Shown here piece by piece: positions 1 to 9,187 of a DNA stretch of 64,000 nt. The stretch's first letter is position 1, and each line of letters opens with the position of its first letter. Below the pieces are notes generated by a model that saw nothing but the letters and a program-made list of their open reading frames with translations, ran no database searches and was not told where the DNA came from. Location of the stretch: assembly GCA_036559465.1 (NCBI GenBank), contig DATBTC010000103.1, positions 1 through 64,000 on the forward strand, written 5' to 3'. The stretch is from JAHFPN01 sp036559465. Lineage in GTDB: Bacteria > Pseudomonadota > Alphaproteobacteria > Rhizobiales > Xanthobacteraceae. Position numbers and translations under genes: made by a program.

Positions 1-119
1 ACCAGCGCGCCGCGCGAGCGCGATAGCAGCAGGAGCGCCACAACCAGCACGGCCGCCACCGTGGCGCCGATCAGCACCGAGAGCGAAACGAGCGGATCGA
101 AGGCGAGACCGAAAGCCAT
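1..119 (-). CDS. Membrane protein, N-terminal fragment (last gene of the MoxR/DUF58/DUF4159 operon)
   Basis: The reading frame opens with ATG one base past the stop codon of the upstream DUF4159 gene and leaves the window after 39 codons. The visible residues are MAFGLAFDPLVSLSV followed by a hydrophobic stretch (about residues 15-34) and a basic SRSRG segment, so it is an inner-membrane protein with its N-terminus seen only. In related Rhizobiales the gene after DUF4159 is a large membrane protein with a glutamine-amidotransferase-like domain; that assignment here is an inference from position. Confidence 0.6.
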   Translation of the reverse strand, partial: MAFGLAFDPLVSLSVLIGATVAAVLVVALLLLSRSRGAL

Positions 120-120
120 C

Positions 121-2919
121 CTACTGCCCCAACCGCTCTAACATAGCCGGCACGTGCACCAGGTCGGCCTTGTAGTTGCCGGTCAGCACGTACATGACGA
201 CATTGACGCCGACGCGGAAGGCGAACTCGCGCTGCCGCGGCTCGCCGGGCACCAGCGGTAGCAACGGCTGGCCGTCGCGGGCCACCGCCCAGGCGCCGGC
301 GAAATCGTTCGACGTGATCATGATCGGCGACACGCCATCGCCCGGCCGCGCCGGCCGCGTCTCGTCTTCGCCCGCGGGCTGCGCCTCGACCCAAAGCGTG
401 CCGGTGTTGTAGCGGCCCGGGAAGTCGCGCAGCAGATAGAACGCCTTGGTCAGCACGTGGTCGCGCGGGACCGGCTCGAGCTCCGGGATGTCGAGCGAGG
501 CGAGGATTTCCCGCAGCCGTGCCAGCGCCGGCGATACTTCGCCGGGCCGTCCCGGAATCGCCGTGAAGGCATCGCGGGTGTCGAATAGGATCGTGCCGCC
601 CTGTTTCATATACGTATCGATGCGTGTCAGCGTCGCGGCGTCGGGCTTGGCCGCGGTCGGCACGATCGGCCAATACAGCATCGGATAGAACGCCAGCTCA
701 TCGCGCGCCAGATCGATGCCCATCGGATCGCCGGGCTCGAGCGCGGTGCGCTGCTGGAGGAATTGCGACAGACCCTCGAGGCCCGCGCGGCTCACGGCGT
801 CGGTCTCGGTATCGCCGGTGACGACATAGGCGAGCCGCGTCTGCAGCGCCGCGCGCACGTCGAAGGAATCCTGCGCGCGCAGCGGATCGAATTGCGGCGT
901 TCCGAGTAGAACGGCGCAGCCGACTAACACCGCGGCCGCCGCGCGACGCCACGCGATGCGAGAAAGCCCGCCCGCGAGGAAGAGCACGATCAGGGCATCG
1001 AGCAGGATCAGCAACAGCACCGCGACCAGCACATAGGAGCGCAGATCGAGCGGCTCACCCTGGCGATAGGCCTCGACCTGTCCGGCGAGTGGAGCGAAGT
1101 CGAGTGGCTTCATCCGGTCGGCGGCGGCCAGCGTGTTCACCGCAAACAGTCCTTCGGGCGGGCCATAAAAGCCGGGCGGGTGATCGGCGATCGCGCGGCC
1201 GGTGAAATCGGCCGGCACCGGCTTCACGGTCGGTGCGGGCGCCGTGTAGGCGCCGAAGCCGTCGAGCAAGCGAGTCGGCGCGATGGTGGGCGCCGGGCCG
1301 CGCTCGGCGGCGGGGCGCACTTCGGTCACGCCGCCCGCGGTGCCGGCGAGCGCCACGGTCCGCCGCAACATGTCGACGAAGACGCCGGAGATCGGCAGGT
1401 TCGACCAGGACGTGTCGGCGGTGACGTGGAACAGGATGATCAGGCCGCGCCCGCGCCGAGCCGCGGTCACGAGCGGCGTACCGTCCGCGAGCGATGCCCA
1501 GGTACGTTCCGGTAGTTGTCCGTCCGGCTCGGCCAGCACTTGGCGCGTGACGATCACGTCGTCGGGCACCGCGAAGTCGTTGAACGGTCCCTCGCGCGAA
1601 AAGCTGCCGAGCTTCTGCGGCTGTTCCCAGGAAAGCGAGCCGCCGAGCACGCGGCCGCCGCGCCTGAGCCGCACGGGCACCAGATCGTCGTCATTGGCCG
1701 CCGCCAGGCGCGGCCCGGCGAAGCGGATCAGCATGCCGCCGCCGTCGATCCAGCGCGCCAGCCGCTCGCGCGAGGCCGGCACGATGGTGCCGACGTCGGA
1801 CAGCACCAGCAACGGGATGCGTTGATCGATGAAACGGTTGATCGCTTCGCTCGGCGATCCGCTATCGGCGATCCGCACATCGGCGAACGGCCCGAGCGCG
1901 CGCGACAGATAATAGGTGGCCGCCAGCAACGGCTGGGCGGTATCGGCGGTGGCGCCCGAGATCACGCCGACCGTCCTGCGCCGCCAGCGCTTGTCGAGCA
2001 GTTGCACCGCGCCCGACGAACGCTCGCCGAGAATTTCCAGCCGCGCGATATCGTTGCGGATCTCGACCGGCAGATCGAAGCGCGCCTCGATTTCGGTGGC
2101 GGCGCCGGAGAATTCGAAGGTCGCGTCGCCGAGCGCGAGCCCGCGCAGGTCGCGCGCACGCACGATGCCGCGCGCGGGGGCCGTCGGGTCGGCGCGCAAG
2201 ACTTTGGCCGAGAGCGCACCCGCGGCGTTGTCGGCAGCTACAAGCGCGAGCGCGCCCGCGATGCCGCCGTTCACCGCCACCACGCGGTCGCCCGCGATCT
2301 TTTTCAGTTCCTCGATGAAGACTGCGCCGTCGCCGAGATCGACGCCGTCGCTGAGCCACACCACCGTGAGGTCGCCGCTGGCGCGCAGCAGGCGCGACAG
2401 CGGCGCGAGAATCTCGCTGCGGTCAGGCGTGTGCGCGGCAGGGGCGAGCAGCTTCAGCGTCTCGCGCGCCTCGCCCGGTCTCTGCAACGAGAATTCCTTG
2501 GCCGGTGTGCCGGTGCCGATTACCGCGACGCCGCGGCTCTCGGTTTCGGCACGCGTGACGATCGCCTCGGCCGCCCGCATGCGCTCGTTCCACTGGGCCG
2601 CCGCGGCCCAGCCGGAATCGACGATCAGCGCGATCGGCCCGCGGTCGCGCGCGCCCGGCACCGGCGGGTTCCACACCGGGCCGGCGGCGGCGATAATGAT
2701 CAAGCCCGCCAGCAACAGCCGCAGCAGCGTCAGCCACCAGGGCGTCCGCGCCGGCGTCTCCTCCTTGGGTTCGATCTCCATGAGGATGCGCGTCGGCGGA
2801 AAGGCGATGCGCCGCGGCCGCGGCGGGATGAGCCGCAACAGCCACCACAGGATCGGCAACGCCAGAAGCGCCAGCAAGAGCAGCGGCGAGGTGAAGCCGA
2901 TCGGAAGCCCGGCGATCAT
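121..2919 (-). CDS. DUF4159 domain-containing membrane protein with BatA-like N-terminus
   Basis: A 932-residue inner-membrane protein. The N-terminus (residues 9-28 and about 61-80) has the two membrane helices typical of the aerotolerance/BatA N-terminal family, with an Arg/Pro-rich loop between them. A von Willebrand-like region follows, with IALIVDSG near residue 100. Two further helices lie at about 635-690 and the C-terminal 240 residues form DUF4159. The start ATG overlaps the TGA of the DUF58 gene (ATGA), indicating translational coupling in the order moxR, DUF58, DUF4159, membrane protein. The family accompanies MoxR chaperone ATPases and is thought to act in envelope assembly or stress; the substrate is unknown. 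Confidence 0.88.
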   Translation of the reverse strand: MIAGLPIGFTSPLLLLALLALPILWWLLRLIPPRPRRIAFPPTRILMEIEPKEETPARTPWWLTLLRLLLAGLIIIAAAGPVWNPPVPGARDRGPIALIVDSGWAAAAQWNERMRAAEAIVTRAETESRGVAVIGTGTPAKEFSLQRPGEARETLKLLAPAAHTPDRSEILAPLSRLLRASGDLTVVWLSDGVDLGDGAVFIEELKKIAGDRVVAVNGGIAGALALVAADNAAGALSAKVLRADPTAPARGIVRARDLRGLALGDATFEFSGAATEIEARFDLPVEIRNDIARLEILGERSSGAVQLLDKRWRRRTVGVISGATADTAQPLLAATYYLSRALGPFADVRIADSGSPSEAINRFIDQRIPLLVLSDVGTIVPASRERLARWIDGGGMLIRFAGPRLAAANDDDLVPVRLRRGGRVLGGSLSWEQPQKLGSFSREGPFNDFAVPDDVIVTRQVLAEPDGQLPERTWASLADGTPLVTAARRGRGLIILFHVTADTSWSNLPISGVFVDMLRRTVALAGTAGGVTEVRPAAERGPAPTIAPTRLLDGFGAYTAPAPTVKPVPADFTGRAIADHPPGFYGPPEGLFAVNTLAAADRMKPLDFAPLAGQVEAYRQGEPLDLRSYVLVAVLLLILLDALIVLFLAGGLSRIAWRRAAAAVLVGCAVLLGTPQFDPLRAQDSFDVRAALQTRLAYVVTGDTETDAVSRAGLEGLSQFLQQRTALEPGDPMGIDLARDELAFYPMLYWPIVPTAAKPDAATLTRIDTYMKQGGTILFDTRDAFTAIPGRPGEVSPALARLREILASLDIPELEPVPRDHVLTKAFYLLRDFPGRYNTGTLWVEAQPAGEDETRPARPGDGVSPIMITSNDFAGAWAVARDGQPLLPLVPGEPRQREFAFRVGVNVVMYVLTGNYKADLVHVPAMLERLGQ

Positions 2920-3878
2920 GCGACCGCCTCGTTCGTCATCGTGGTGGTCTGGCGGCGTCCGGCGAGCGTGTCATTCGAAGCACCGATGCGGGAATGCAGC
3001 GCGAGCACGAGCTCGCTCGCGGGCCGGTCGGTGCGGTGCACAGCAAAGCTCCACCCCAGCCGCTTGGCCTCGGCGCGGATGGCGTCGCGATGCAGCGCGA
3101 CGCGGCGGATGAAATCGTCCTTCCACGCTTCGGCGCGGCCGATGGTGATGGAGCCCAGCCCCTCGGGCTCCTGGAACTCGATGCGGCCGCCATAGGGGAA
3201 GGTCTCTTCGGCCGGATCGACCACCTGCACGAGGTGCCCGCCGGCGCCGCGGGCGCCCAGGCTCGCGATCATGCCAGTCACTTCTTTCGTCGGGCTCCAG
3301 AAATCGCCGAGCAGCACCACTTCTTCACGTGCGCCGGGCGCGAAGGCGGGGGGCAGGCTCGCCGGCGTCTCCGCGGCGTGTACGATGACATCGGCCATGC
3401 GGTCGATGACGGCGCGGCTCGCCGTCGGCCGCATCAGGCCGGGGATGCCGACGCGTTCGCCGCCGCGCACCAGCAGTTCGCCTAGCGCAAATGTGAGCAC
3501 CAGCGCGCGGTCGAGCTTGGTCTCCCACACCAGCGGCGAGGCGAACACCATGGATGGCGAGCGGTCGGGCCAGAGCCAGATCGTGTGCGCCGCTTCCCAT
3601 TCGCGCTCGCGCACATAGAGATGGTCGTCGCGCGCCGAACGCCGCCAGTCGACCCGGTTCGCCGGCTCGCCATCCGTGAAATGGCGGTATTGCCAGAAAT
3701 TCTCGCCCGGCCCGGCGCGGCGGCGGCCGTGCAGGCCGTGATAGACCGAGCCGGCGACGCGGCGCGCTTCGAGTACCAGGCGCGGCATCGCCGCCACCAG
3801 TCGCTGCGCCGTATTGGCGGCGCCGCGCGCGGTCGCCTCGTCGGGACCCCGATTGAGATCGCGCCGCGCGGCGTTCAC
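2916..3878 (-). CDS. DUF58 domain-containing protein
   Basis: A 320-residue protein. The DUF58 core is visible as the GPGENFWQYRHFTDGEPANR segment followed by VDWRRSARDD and YVREREWE. A VWA-like fold follows with WLWPDRSPSM resembling the metal-binding DxSxS motif. I start it at the GTG that overlaps the moxR stop codon (GTGA); the open frame continues far upstream, but only as an overlap with moxR. Proteins of this family are partners of MoxR ATPases. ATGA or GTGA junctions on both sides support one operon with moxR and DUF4159. Confidence 0.88.
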   Translation of the reverse strand: MNAARRDLNRGPDEATARGAANTAQRLVAAMPRLVLEARRVAGSVYHGLHGRRRAGPGENFWQYRHFTDGEPANRVDWRRSARDDHLYVREREWEAAHTIWLWPDRSPSMVFASPLVWETKLDRALVLTFALGELLVRGGERVGIPGLMRPTASRAVIDRMADVIVHAAETPASLPPAFAPGAREEVVLLGDFWSPTKEVTGMIASLGARGAGGHLVQVVDPAEETFPYGGRIEFQEPEGLGSITIGRAEAWKDDFIRRVALHRDAIRAEAKRLGWSFAVHRTDRPASELVLALHSRIGASNDTLAGRRQTTTMTNEAVA

Positions 3879-4882
3879 GCGAGCCTTGCCTTGAGCCGCC
3901 CGATCACGCCTTCGACGGTTTCGCCGTCGGCGCGCGCGGCGAAGGTAAGCGCCATGCGGTGCTTGAGCACGGGCTCGGCCAGCGCGATCACGTCGTCGAT
4001 CGAAGGCGCCAGCCGGCCGTCGAGCAGCGCGCGCGCACGCACCGCAAGCATCAAAGCCTGACTCGCACGCGGGCTCGGCCCCCAGGCGATGAGCTTGGCG
4101 ATCTCGTCGGCGTCCGGACCGGGACGCGCAGAGCGCACGAGATTGAGGATCGATTCCACCACCGACTGGCCGACCGGGATGCGCCGCACCAGCCGCTGCG
4201 CCGCAATCAGATCGTCGGCGCTCATCGCAGGGCGCGGCTTGCTCTCCTCGACGCCGGTGGTGTCGAACACGATGCGCCGCTCCGCATCGCGGTCCGGGTA
4301 ATAGACGTCGATCTCCATGAGGAAGCGGTCGAGCTGGGCTTCGGGCAGTGGATAGGTGCCTTCCTGCTCGATCGGGTTCTGCGTCGAGAGCACATGGAAC
4401 GGCCGCGGTAGATCGTGGCGCTGGCCGGCAATGGTGACGTGATATTCCTGCATTGCCTGCAGAAGCGCCGACTGCGTGCGCGGGCTCGCGCGGTTCACTT
4501 CGTCGGCGAGCAGAAGTTGCGCGAACACCGGCCCCTTGATGAAACGGAACGCGCGCTTGCCGGTGTTGCTTTCTTCCAGCACCTCGGAGCCGAGAATGTC
4601 GGAAGGCATCAGGTCCGGCGTGAACTGGATGCGCCGCGCCTCGAGCCCAAGCACCGTTCCAAGCGTATCCACGAGCTTGGTCTTGGCCAGGCCCGGCACG
4701 CCGATCAGCAAGGCATGACCGCCGGCCAGAATGGTGACCAGCGCGAGATCGACCACTTGCTCCTGGCCGAAAATCACCGCGCTGATCGAGGCACGCGCCG
4801 CCCGCACGTGCGCGGCTGTGGATTCGGCGGCGCGGACGATCGCCTGGTCCAGGCTCTCGAAATTTTCGGTAGCGGTGCTCAT
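3875..4882 (-). CDS. MoxR family AAA+ ATPase
   Basis: A 335-residue ATPase of the MoxR branch. It has an atypical Walker A (GVPGLAKT near residue 75), Walker B ending LLADEVNRA, and STQNPIEQEGTYPLPEAQLD, which is the MoxR sensor 1 signature. The ATG is chosen because GGAG lies six bases upstream; a GTG four codons earlier would overlap that ribosome-binding site. MoxR proteins act as chaperones that mature or insert VWA-containing partners, and here DUF58 and DUF4159 follow with overlapping codons. The first gene of the operon; the next gene upstream is on the opposite strand, so its promoter should be in the 212-base gap. Confidence 0.93.
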   Translation of the reverse strand: MSTATENFESLDQAIVRAAESTAAHVRAARASISAVIFGQEQVVDLALVTILAGGHALLIGVPGLAKTKLVDTLGTVLGLEARRIQFTPDLMPSDILGSEVLEESNTGKRAFRFIKGPVFAQLLLADEVNRASPRTQSALLQAMQEYHVTIAGQRHDLPRPFHVLSTQNPIEQEGTYPLPEAQLDRFLMEIDVYYPDRDAERRIVFDTTGVEESKPRPAMSADDLIAAQRLVRRIPVGQSVVESILNLVRSARPGPDADEIAKLIAWGPSPRASQALMLAVRARALLDGRLAPSIDDVIALAEPVLKHRMALTFAARADGETVEGVIGRLKARLA

Positions 4883-5094
4883 TGTTTTCTCCACTGTCCG
4901 GTTCTGTTCGAGAACCCCGGCGATGCAAAAACCATGCGCGGCAAAGCGCCAAAGCCCAAGAAACCTGCCGACTCAACCACAATCATGGCAGTGCGGGAGG
5001 TCTTGCGGTAGCAGGGCTGCATATATGTAACTGTTAGCCGGTAAATTCGATGCCGCGGATCAAGCATTTGCGAGCGATTGTGGCCGAGGAGCAG

Positions 5095-5676
5095 ATGGCT
5101 GCGCAGAGTGCCAGGGGCCTGGAATCAGTCGCTGCAGCGGTAGGCAAGCGCCGCGGCCCAGCGCCCGTGCACCTTTGGAATCCGCCTTATTGTGGCGATC
5201 TCGACATACGCATCGCCGCCGACGGCACCTGGTACTATCTCGGCACGCCGATCGGCCGCCCGGCACTGGTGCGCCTGTTCGCCTCGGTCCTGAAGCGGGA
5301 GGGCGAGCGCTATTTCCTTGTCACGCCTGTGGAGAAGATCGGCATCCGCGTCGATGACGCACCGTTCCAGGCCGTCGAGTTCGAGTTGGAGGACGAAGGC
5401 GCGAATCGGTCCCTCGTGTTCCGCACCAACGTGGACGACATGGTCCGCTGCGATTCGGACCACAATCTGCGCTTCGAACCTGAAACTGGCACCGGCGGTA
5501 TTAAGCCCTATCTGCATGTCCGCCGCGATCTGTGGGCGCGGGTGACGCGGGCCGTTTTCCTCGAGCTCGTGGAGATCGGCGAAGTGCGGGAGATCGACGG
5601 CAAGCGCATGTTCGGCGTGGCTTCGAGCGGGCTATTCTTCCCCATGGCACCTGAATCGGCGCTCGCGGAATCATGA
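5095..5676 (+). CDS. DUF1285 domain-containing protein
   Basis: A cytoplasmic protein of 193 residues from the chosen start. The family signature is clear: PPYCGDLDIRIAADGTWYYL, then PIGRPALVRLFASVLKREG, YFLVTPVEKIGI and VDDAPF. An ATG at 5050 would add 15 residues; I prefer 5095 because it has GAGGAG just upstream and gives a length closer to what I recall for the family, although the spacer is short. The stop overlaps the start of the Nudix gene (ATGA), so the two are cotranslated. DUF1285 proteins are structurally known but have no assigned reaction. Confidence 0.87.
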   Translation: MAAQSARGLESVAAAVGKRRGPAPVHLWNPPYCGDLDIRIAADGTWYYLGTPIGRPALVRLFASVLKREGERYFLVTPVEKIGIRVDDAPFQAVEFELEDEGANRSLVFRTNVDDMVRCDSDHNLRFEPETGTGGIKPYLHVRRDLWARVTRAVFLELVEIGEVREIDGKRMFGVASSGLFFPMAPESALAES

Positions 5677-6353
5677 TGCTCCGATCGAAAAAAACCTCCA
5701 CCAATACGGTCGAATGGCCGGCCGCGGTTGATGCTTTCGTCGCGCGTGCACGCGAGCGTTTGGACAAGGCTCCGCCCGAACGCCTGTTCGATCCCTCCAT
5801 GCGCTTCCCGCGCGGCGACCATGAGCTTTCGCCGGAGATCGCAGAATTCATGGCGAGCGTGCCAACGCGGCATGCGGCCGTGCTGGTTCCGATCATCGGG
5901 CACGCCGAGCCGACCGTGCTGCTGACGAAACGCTCGAGCGAGCTTCCCGACCATGCCGGCCAGGTTGCCTTTCCCGGCGGCAAGATCGATCCGGCCGATC
6001 CCGATCCGCTCGCGACTGCGCTACGCGAAGCCGAGGAAGAGATCGGGCTCGCTGCGCGTCACGCCACCCCGCTCGGTTATCTCGACGCCTATCTCTCCGG
6101 CACCGGCTTTCGTATCGTGCCGGTCGTGGCCGTGATCGAGCCCGGTTTCGAGCTCCAGCTCAATCCATCCGAGGTCGAGGATACGTTCGAAGTGCCGCTT
6201 GCCTTTCTCATGTCGCCCGACAACCACGCCCGCCATTCCCGTGAGTGGCGCGGCAAGCAGCGCAGCTACTATGCGATGCCCTTCGGTGAGCGCTACATCT
6301 GGGGCGCGACCGCGGGTATTCTCCGCAATCTCTATGAACGGCTGTATCGCTGA
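5673..6353 (+). CDS. Nudix hydrolase, CoA pyrophosphatase type
   Basis: A 226-residue protein. The Nudix box begins at GGKIDPADPDP and continues through ALREAEEEIGL, matching the Gx5Ex7REUxEExGU pattern with an insertion usual for the CoA-hydrolase subfamily. The upstream LLTKRSSELPDHAGQVAFPG is the CoA/NUDT7 signature. Likely reaction: hydrolysis of CoA or acyl-CoA pyrophosphate bonds. The start overlaps the DUF1285 stop and the stop overlaps the DUF6111 start. The cluster DUF1285, Nudix, DUF6111, cca is a common Rhizobiales arrangement. Confidence 0.9.
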   Translation: MMLRSKKTSTNTVEWPAAVDAFVARARERLDKAPPERLFDPSMRFPRGDHELSPEIAEFMASVPTRHAAVLVPIIGHAEPTVLLTKRSSELPDHAGQVAFPGGKIDPADPDPLATALREAEEEIGLAARHATPLGYLDAYLSGTGFRIVPVVAVIEPGFELQLNPSEVEDTFEVPLAFLMSPDNHARHSREWRGKQRSYYAMPFGERYIWGATAGILRNLYERLYR

Positions 6354-6616
6354 TGGCCCGCACCGTCCTGGTCGAACTACTCCTGTTCTTCGCGCCGTTC
6401 GCGATCTACGCGCTCGTGCTCATGTCCACCCGACGCGACGCGCGCGACAGCGCGCACTGGCACGCGCGCATGTTGATGTCGCTCGCCATCGCCGGCCTTG
6501 CTCTGGTGATCGGCGGCCTGATCTTCTTCGCCCATTTCGGCGGTGCGCCGCCCACCGGGGTCTATGAGCCCGCGCACATGGAAGACGGCCGCCTTGTGCC
6601 CGGCCGGATCAAATGA
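6353..6616 (+). CDS. DUF6111 family small membrane protein
   Basis: An 87-residue protein with two hydrophobic helices (about residues 5-24 and 41-62) joined by a basic-acidic linker with RRDARDSAHWHARM. The C-terminal tail contains GVYEPAHMEDGRLVPG, which I recall as the DUF6111 signature. Its start shares a base with the Nudix stop and its stop overlaps the cca start, so it is embedded in the operon. Function unknown. Confidence 0.85.
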   Translation: MARTVLVELLLFFAPFAIYALVLMSTRRDARDSAHWHARMLMSLAIAGLALVIGGLIFFAHFGGAPPTGVYEPAHMEDGRLVPGRIK

Positions 6617-7866
6617 GCGGCGCGAGCCAGCGCCTGTCGCCGGAAAAAGTGCCCTGGCTGACGGCCGGTCCGCTTGAGCGGCTGCTTTCAGTGCTCGACA
6701 AGGACGGCGAGGAAGCGCGCGTGGTCGGCGGTGCGGTGCGCAATACGCTGCTCGGTCTCCCGGTCGGCGAGATCGATCTCGCGACTACGGCGGTGCCCGA
6801 CGAGGTCGTGCGCCGCGCACGCAAGGCCGGCTTCAATCCGGTTCCCACCGGCATCGAACATGGCACCGTGACCGTCGTCGTGGACGGCAAGCCGTTCGAA
6901 GTCACGACGCTGCGCCAGGACGTCGAGACCTTCGGTCGCCACGCCAAGGTGAGCTTCGGCCGCGACTGGAAAGCGGACGCGGAGCGGCGCGACTTTACGA
7001 TCAACGCGCTGTTCCTCAAACGCGACGGGGAGGTGATCGATTTCGTCGGTGGGCTTGCGGACATCGGGGCGAAGCGCGTGCGCTTCATCGGCGATCCGGC
7101 GACCCGCATCGCCGAGGATTATCTGCGCGCGCTCCGCTTCTTCCGCTTTTTCGCGGGCTATGCCGATGGCGCGCCGGACCAGGCGGGACTTTCCGCCTGC
7201 ATCCGCGCGCGCGACGAACTCGAGCGCTTGTCGCGTGAGCGCGTGCGGGTCGAAATCCTGAAGCTGATGGAGGCCAAGCGCGCGCCCGAAACCGCCGCGA
7301 TCATGACCGACTCGGGTATTCTCGACCGGGTGCTCGGCGTCCCCGACCTCGGCGCGCTGGCGCGGCTCGCCGGGATTGAACGCACGTTGAAGCTGCCGCC
7401 GGACCCGGTGCGGCGCCTGGGCGCGCTCATGGTGCGCACCGTCGACGACGCGGCGCGGCTACGCGAGCGGCTGCGGCTTTCCAACGATGAGGACCGGCGT
7501 CTGCGCTCGATCGGCGAGGCATGGCGGATCGGGCCGGGCTTCGGCGAAGCCGAGGCGCGCGTATTGCTCTATCGGGTCGGCGCCGACGACTACCGCGACC
7601 GCGTATTGGTCGCCTTGGTGCGCTCCGGCGCCGGGAACGGCGAAACCACCGCTGGCGATCTTGTTGCACTGCCAGAAAGCTGGACGCCGCCCAAATTTCC
7701 GCTCGCGGCCAAGGATTTCATCGCGCACGGCGTGGAAAAGGGCCCCGCACTGGGCAAGGCGCTGGAAGCGGCGGAAGAAGCATGGATCGCGGATGGCTTT
7801 CCGGCTGCACCGGACCGCATCGCTTCCATCATCCAGAATGCGATCACAGTCGCGCGAGCAGGGTGA
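6613..7866 (+). CDS. cca: CCA tRNA nucleotidyltransferase
   Basis: A 417-residue class II CCA-adding enzyme or poly(A) polymerase relative. The nucleotidyltransferase head has VVGGAVRNTLLGLPVGEIDL (GG motif and acidic metal-binding pair). It is followed by VTTLRQDVETFGRHAKVSFG and the RRDFTINALFL motif, then ADIGAKRVRFIGDP and a flexible linker RIAEDYLRALRFFRFFA that recognises the tRNA. It adds or repairs the 3' CCA of tRNAs. It is the last gene of an overlapping four-gene run. Length and domain order are normal for alphaproteobacteria. Confidence 0.95.
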   Translation: MSGASQRLSPEKVPWLTAGPLERLLSVLDKDGEEARVVGGAVRNTLLGLPVGEIDLATTAVPDEVVRRARKAGFNPVPTGIEHGTVTVVVDGKPFEVTTLRQDVETFGRHAKVSFGRDWKADAERRDFTINALFLKRDGEVIDFVGGLADIGAKRVRFIGDPATRIAEDYLRALRFFRFFAGYADGAPDQAGLSACIRARDELERLSRERVRVEILKLMEAKRAPETAAIMTDSGILDRVLGVPDLGALARLAGIERTLKLPPDPVRRLGALMVRTVDDAARLRERLRLSNDEDRRLRSIGEAWRIGPGFGEAEARVLLYRVGADDYRDRVLVALVRSGAGNGETTAGDLVALPESWTPPKFPLAAKDFIAHGVEKGPALGKALEAAEEAWIADGFPAAPDRIASIIQNAITVARAG

Positions 7867-7923
7867 CGCGCGCGCCAAGGCTGTTTAATCTCCGGTTGTA
7901 TACAGAATCGGGGTGGGGAAGGG

Positions 7924-8421
7924 ATGCGCGGTTTCTGGCGCGGGCTGGCGATCTTTATTCTGGGCGGCCTTCTCGGCACCGGATTCGGCGTCGCGCTCGG
8001 ATTTTTCTTTTTCCCTTATGTCTTCCCGCCGCCGCCCGCTGCCGAGCAATTGACCGAAACCGACCGCTCGCCGCTGGTCGCGACCGGCATGTTCATTCAC
8101 GCCAATCCCTCGGACCCGGTCCACTGGGGCAAGGGCAAGGTCAGCGTCTACGAAAAGACCGTGTTTCTCGAGCCCGACTTCGAGGTTGGCCCCGGCCCCG
8201 TCTACCGCGTCTATCTGGTGCCCAAGGCGGACATTCGCCAGAACGGCGATCTCAAGGACGTGATGTATGTCGATCTCGGCGGCCTGCGCGCTTTCAAGGG
8301 CAGCCAGCGCTATCCAATCCCGGCCGGCGTCGATCTTTCCAAATATCCCAGCGTCATCATTTGGTGCGAGCGGTTCTCGGTGCTGATTTCTCCTGCGGAC
8401 CTGAAACGGGCGACGCGCTAG
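7924..8421 (+). CDS. DM13 domain-containing membrane-anchored protein
   Basis: A 165-residue protein with one N-terminal membrane helix (residues 8-30, glycine-rich then Phe-rich) and an exported C-terminal domain. The domain matches DM13: GMFIHANPSDPVHWGKGKVS, VYEKTVFLEPDFEVGPGPVY, then VYLVPKADI and VIIWCERFSVLISPADL with the single conserved cysteine. DM13 domains are proposed redox or electron-transfer modules. The gene lies 57 bases after cca on the same strand, with GGGGAAGGG before the ATG. Confidence 0.85.
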   Translation: MRGFWRGLAIFILGGLLGTGFGVALGFFFFPYVFPPPPAAEQLTETDRSPLVATGMFIHANPSDPVHWGKGKVSVYEKTVFLEPDFEVGPGPVYRVYLVPKADIRQNGDLKDVMYVDLGGLRAFKGSQRYPIPAGVDLSKYPSVIIWCERFSVLISPADLKRATR

Positions 8422-8452
8422 GGGGTCTCCCATCCTCGACGATTTTTCGCTT

Positions 8453-9187
8453 TTGCAACTGGCGCTCGTCGCCGGCGCGGCGCTCGTCACTGCCGTAATC
8501 GGCGGCATCGCTGGCTACGGCACCGGCATTCTCATGCCGCTCGTGCTGGTCCCGATCCTGGGGCCCGAGCCGGTCGTGCCGGTCATGTCGATCGCTTCTT
8601 TCATCGTCAATGCCGGCCGCATCGCCGCTTTCCGCAGATTGATCGAGTTCAGACCTGCGCTGATCGTGCTCGCAGCCGCGGTGCCCACGTGCGTACTCGG
8701 CGCCTGGCTCTATACGCGGCTCTCGGGTGCCGGCGCGCAGATCGTCATCGGTGCGTTCCTGATGGCCAGCGTGCCGCTGTGCTGGCTCCTGCGCAACAAG
8801 GGCTTGAGCATAGGCGAGGGAGGACTCGCCGCCGGAGCCGCCGGGTTCGGCGTTGTCACTGGCGCCGCTTCGGGAACCGGCGTGATTCTCGTATCGCTGC
8901 TGATGGCGGCAGGGCTGGGGGGCGCTGCGGTCATCGCTACCGACGCCGCGATTTCGCTCATCGTCCATCTCGTGCAGGCCAGCGTGTTCGGCGTTGCCGG
9001 CGTGATCGACGCCGACGTTATCGCGGTAGCGTTGCTGATCGGAATTTTTGCACTGCCCGGCGCATTCGTCGCGCGCGCCATCGTGGACCGGCTATCGATC
9101 AACCTGCACACCGCGATCCTCGACGTGGTCGTGCTGCTCGGCGGCGGGCTGATGGTGGGGAGCGCGATCCTTCGCCTGGTGCGTTAG
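8453..9187 (+). CDS. TauE/SafE family sulfite exporter-like permease
   Basis: A polytopic membrane protein of about 244 residues with the duplicated TauE/SafE pattern: AVIGGIAGYGTG in the first repeat and GAASGTGVILVSLLM in the second. The family exports or takes up sulfite, sulfoacetate or related anions; the substrate here is unknown. The coordinates use a TTG codon with no clear ribosome-binding site. The reading frame is open 48 bases further upstream, and residues ILDDFSLLQ before it look like part of the protein, so the true start is probably about 8432 at a non-standard ATC codon. The stop overlaps the convergent hemF stop. Confidence 0.85.
   Translation: MQLALVAGAALVTAVIGGIAGYGTGILMPLVLVPILGPEPVVPVMSIASFIVNAGRIAAFRRLIEFRPALIVLAAAVPTCVLGAWLYTRLSGAGAQIVIGAFLMASVPLCWLLRNKGLSIGEGGLAAGAAGFGVVTGAASGTGVILVSLLMAAGLGGAAVIATDAAISLIVHLVQASVFGVAGVIDADVIAVALLIGIFALPGAFVARAIVDRLSINLHTAILDVVVLLGGGLMVGSAILRLVR

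Noticed and set aside
1516..3195. 559-codon plus-strand frame
   Set aside because: Antisense to the DUF4159 and DUF58 genes, very rich in Arg/Ala/His with no domain; typical high-GC shadow.
2916..4982. 688-codon open frame covering DUF58 and moxR
   Set aside because: Only the 3' half encodes DUF58; the upstream half is a shadow of moxR in another frame, and a GTG with the GTGA overlap marks the true start.
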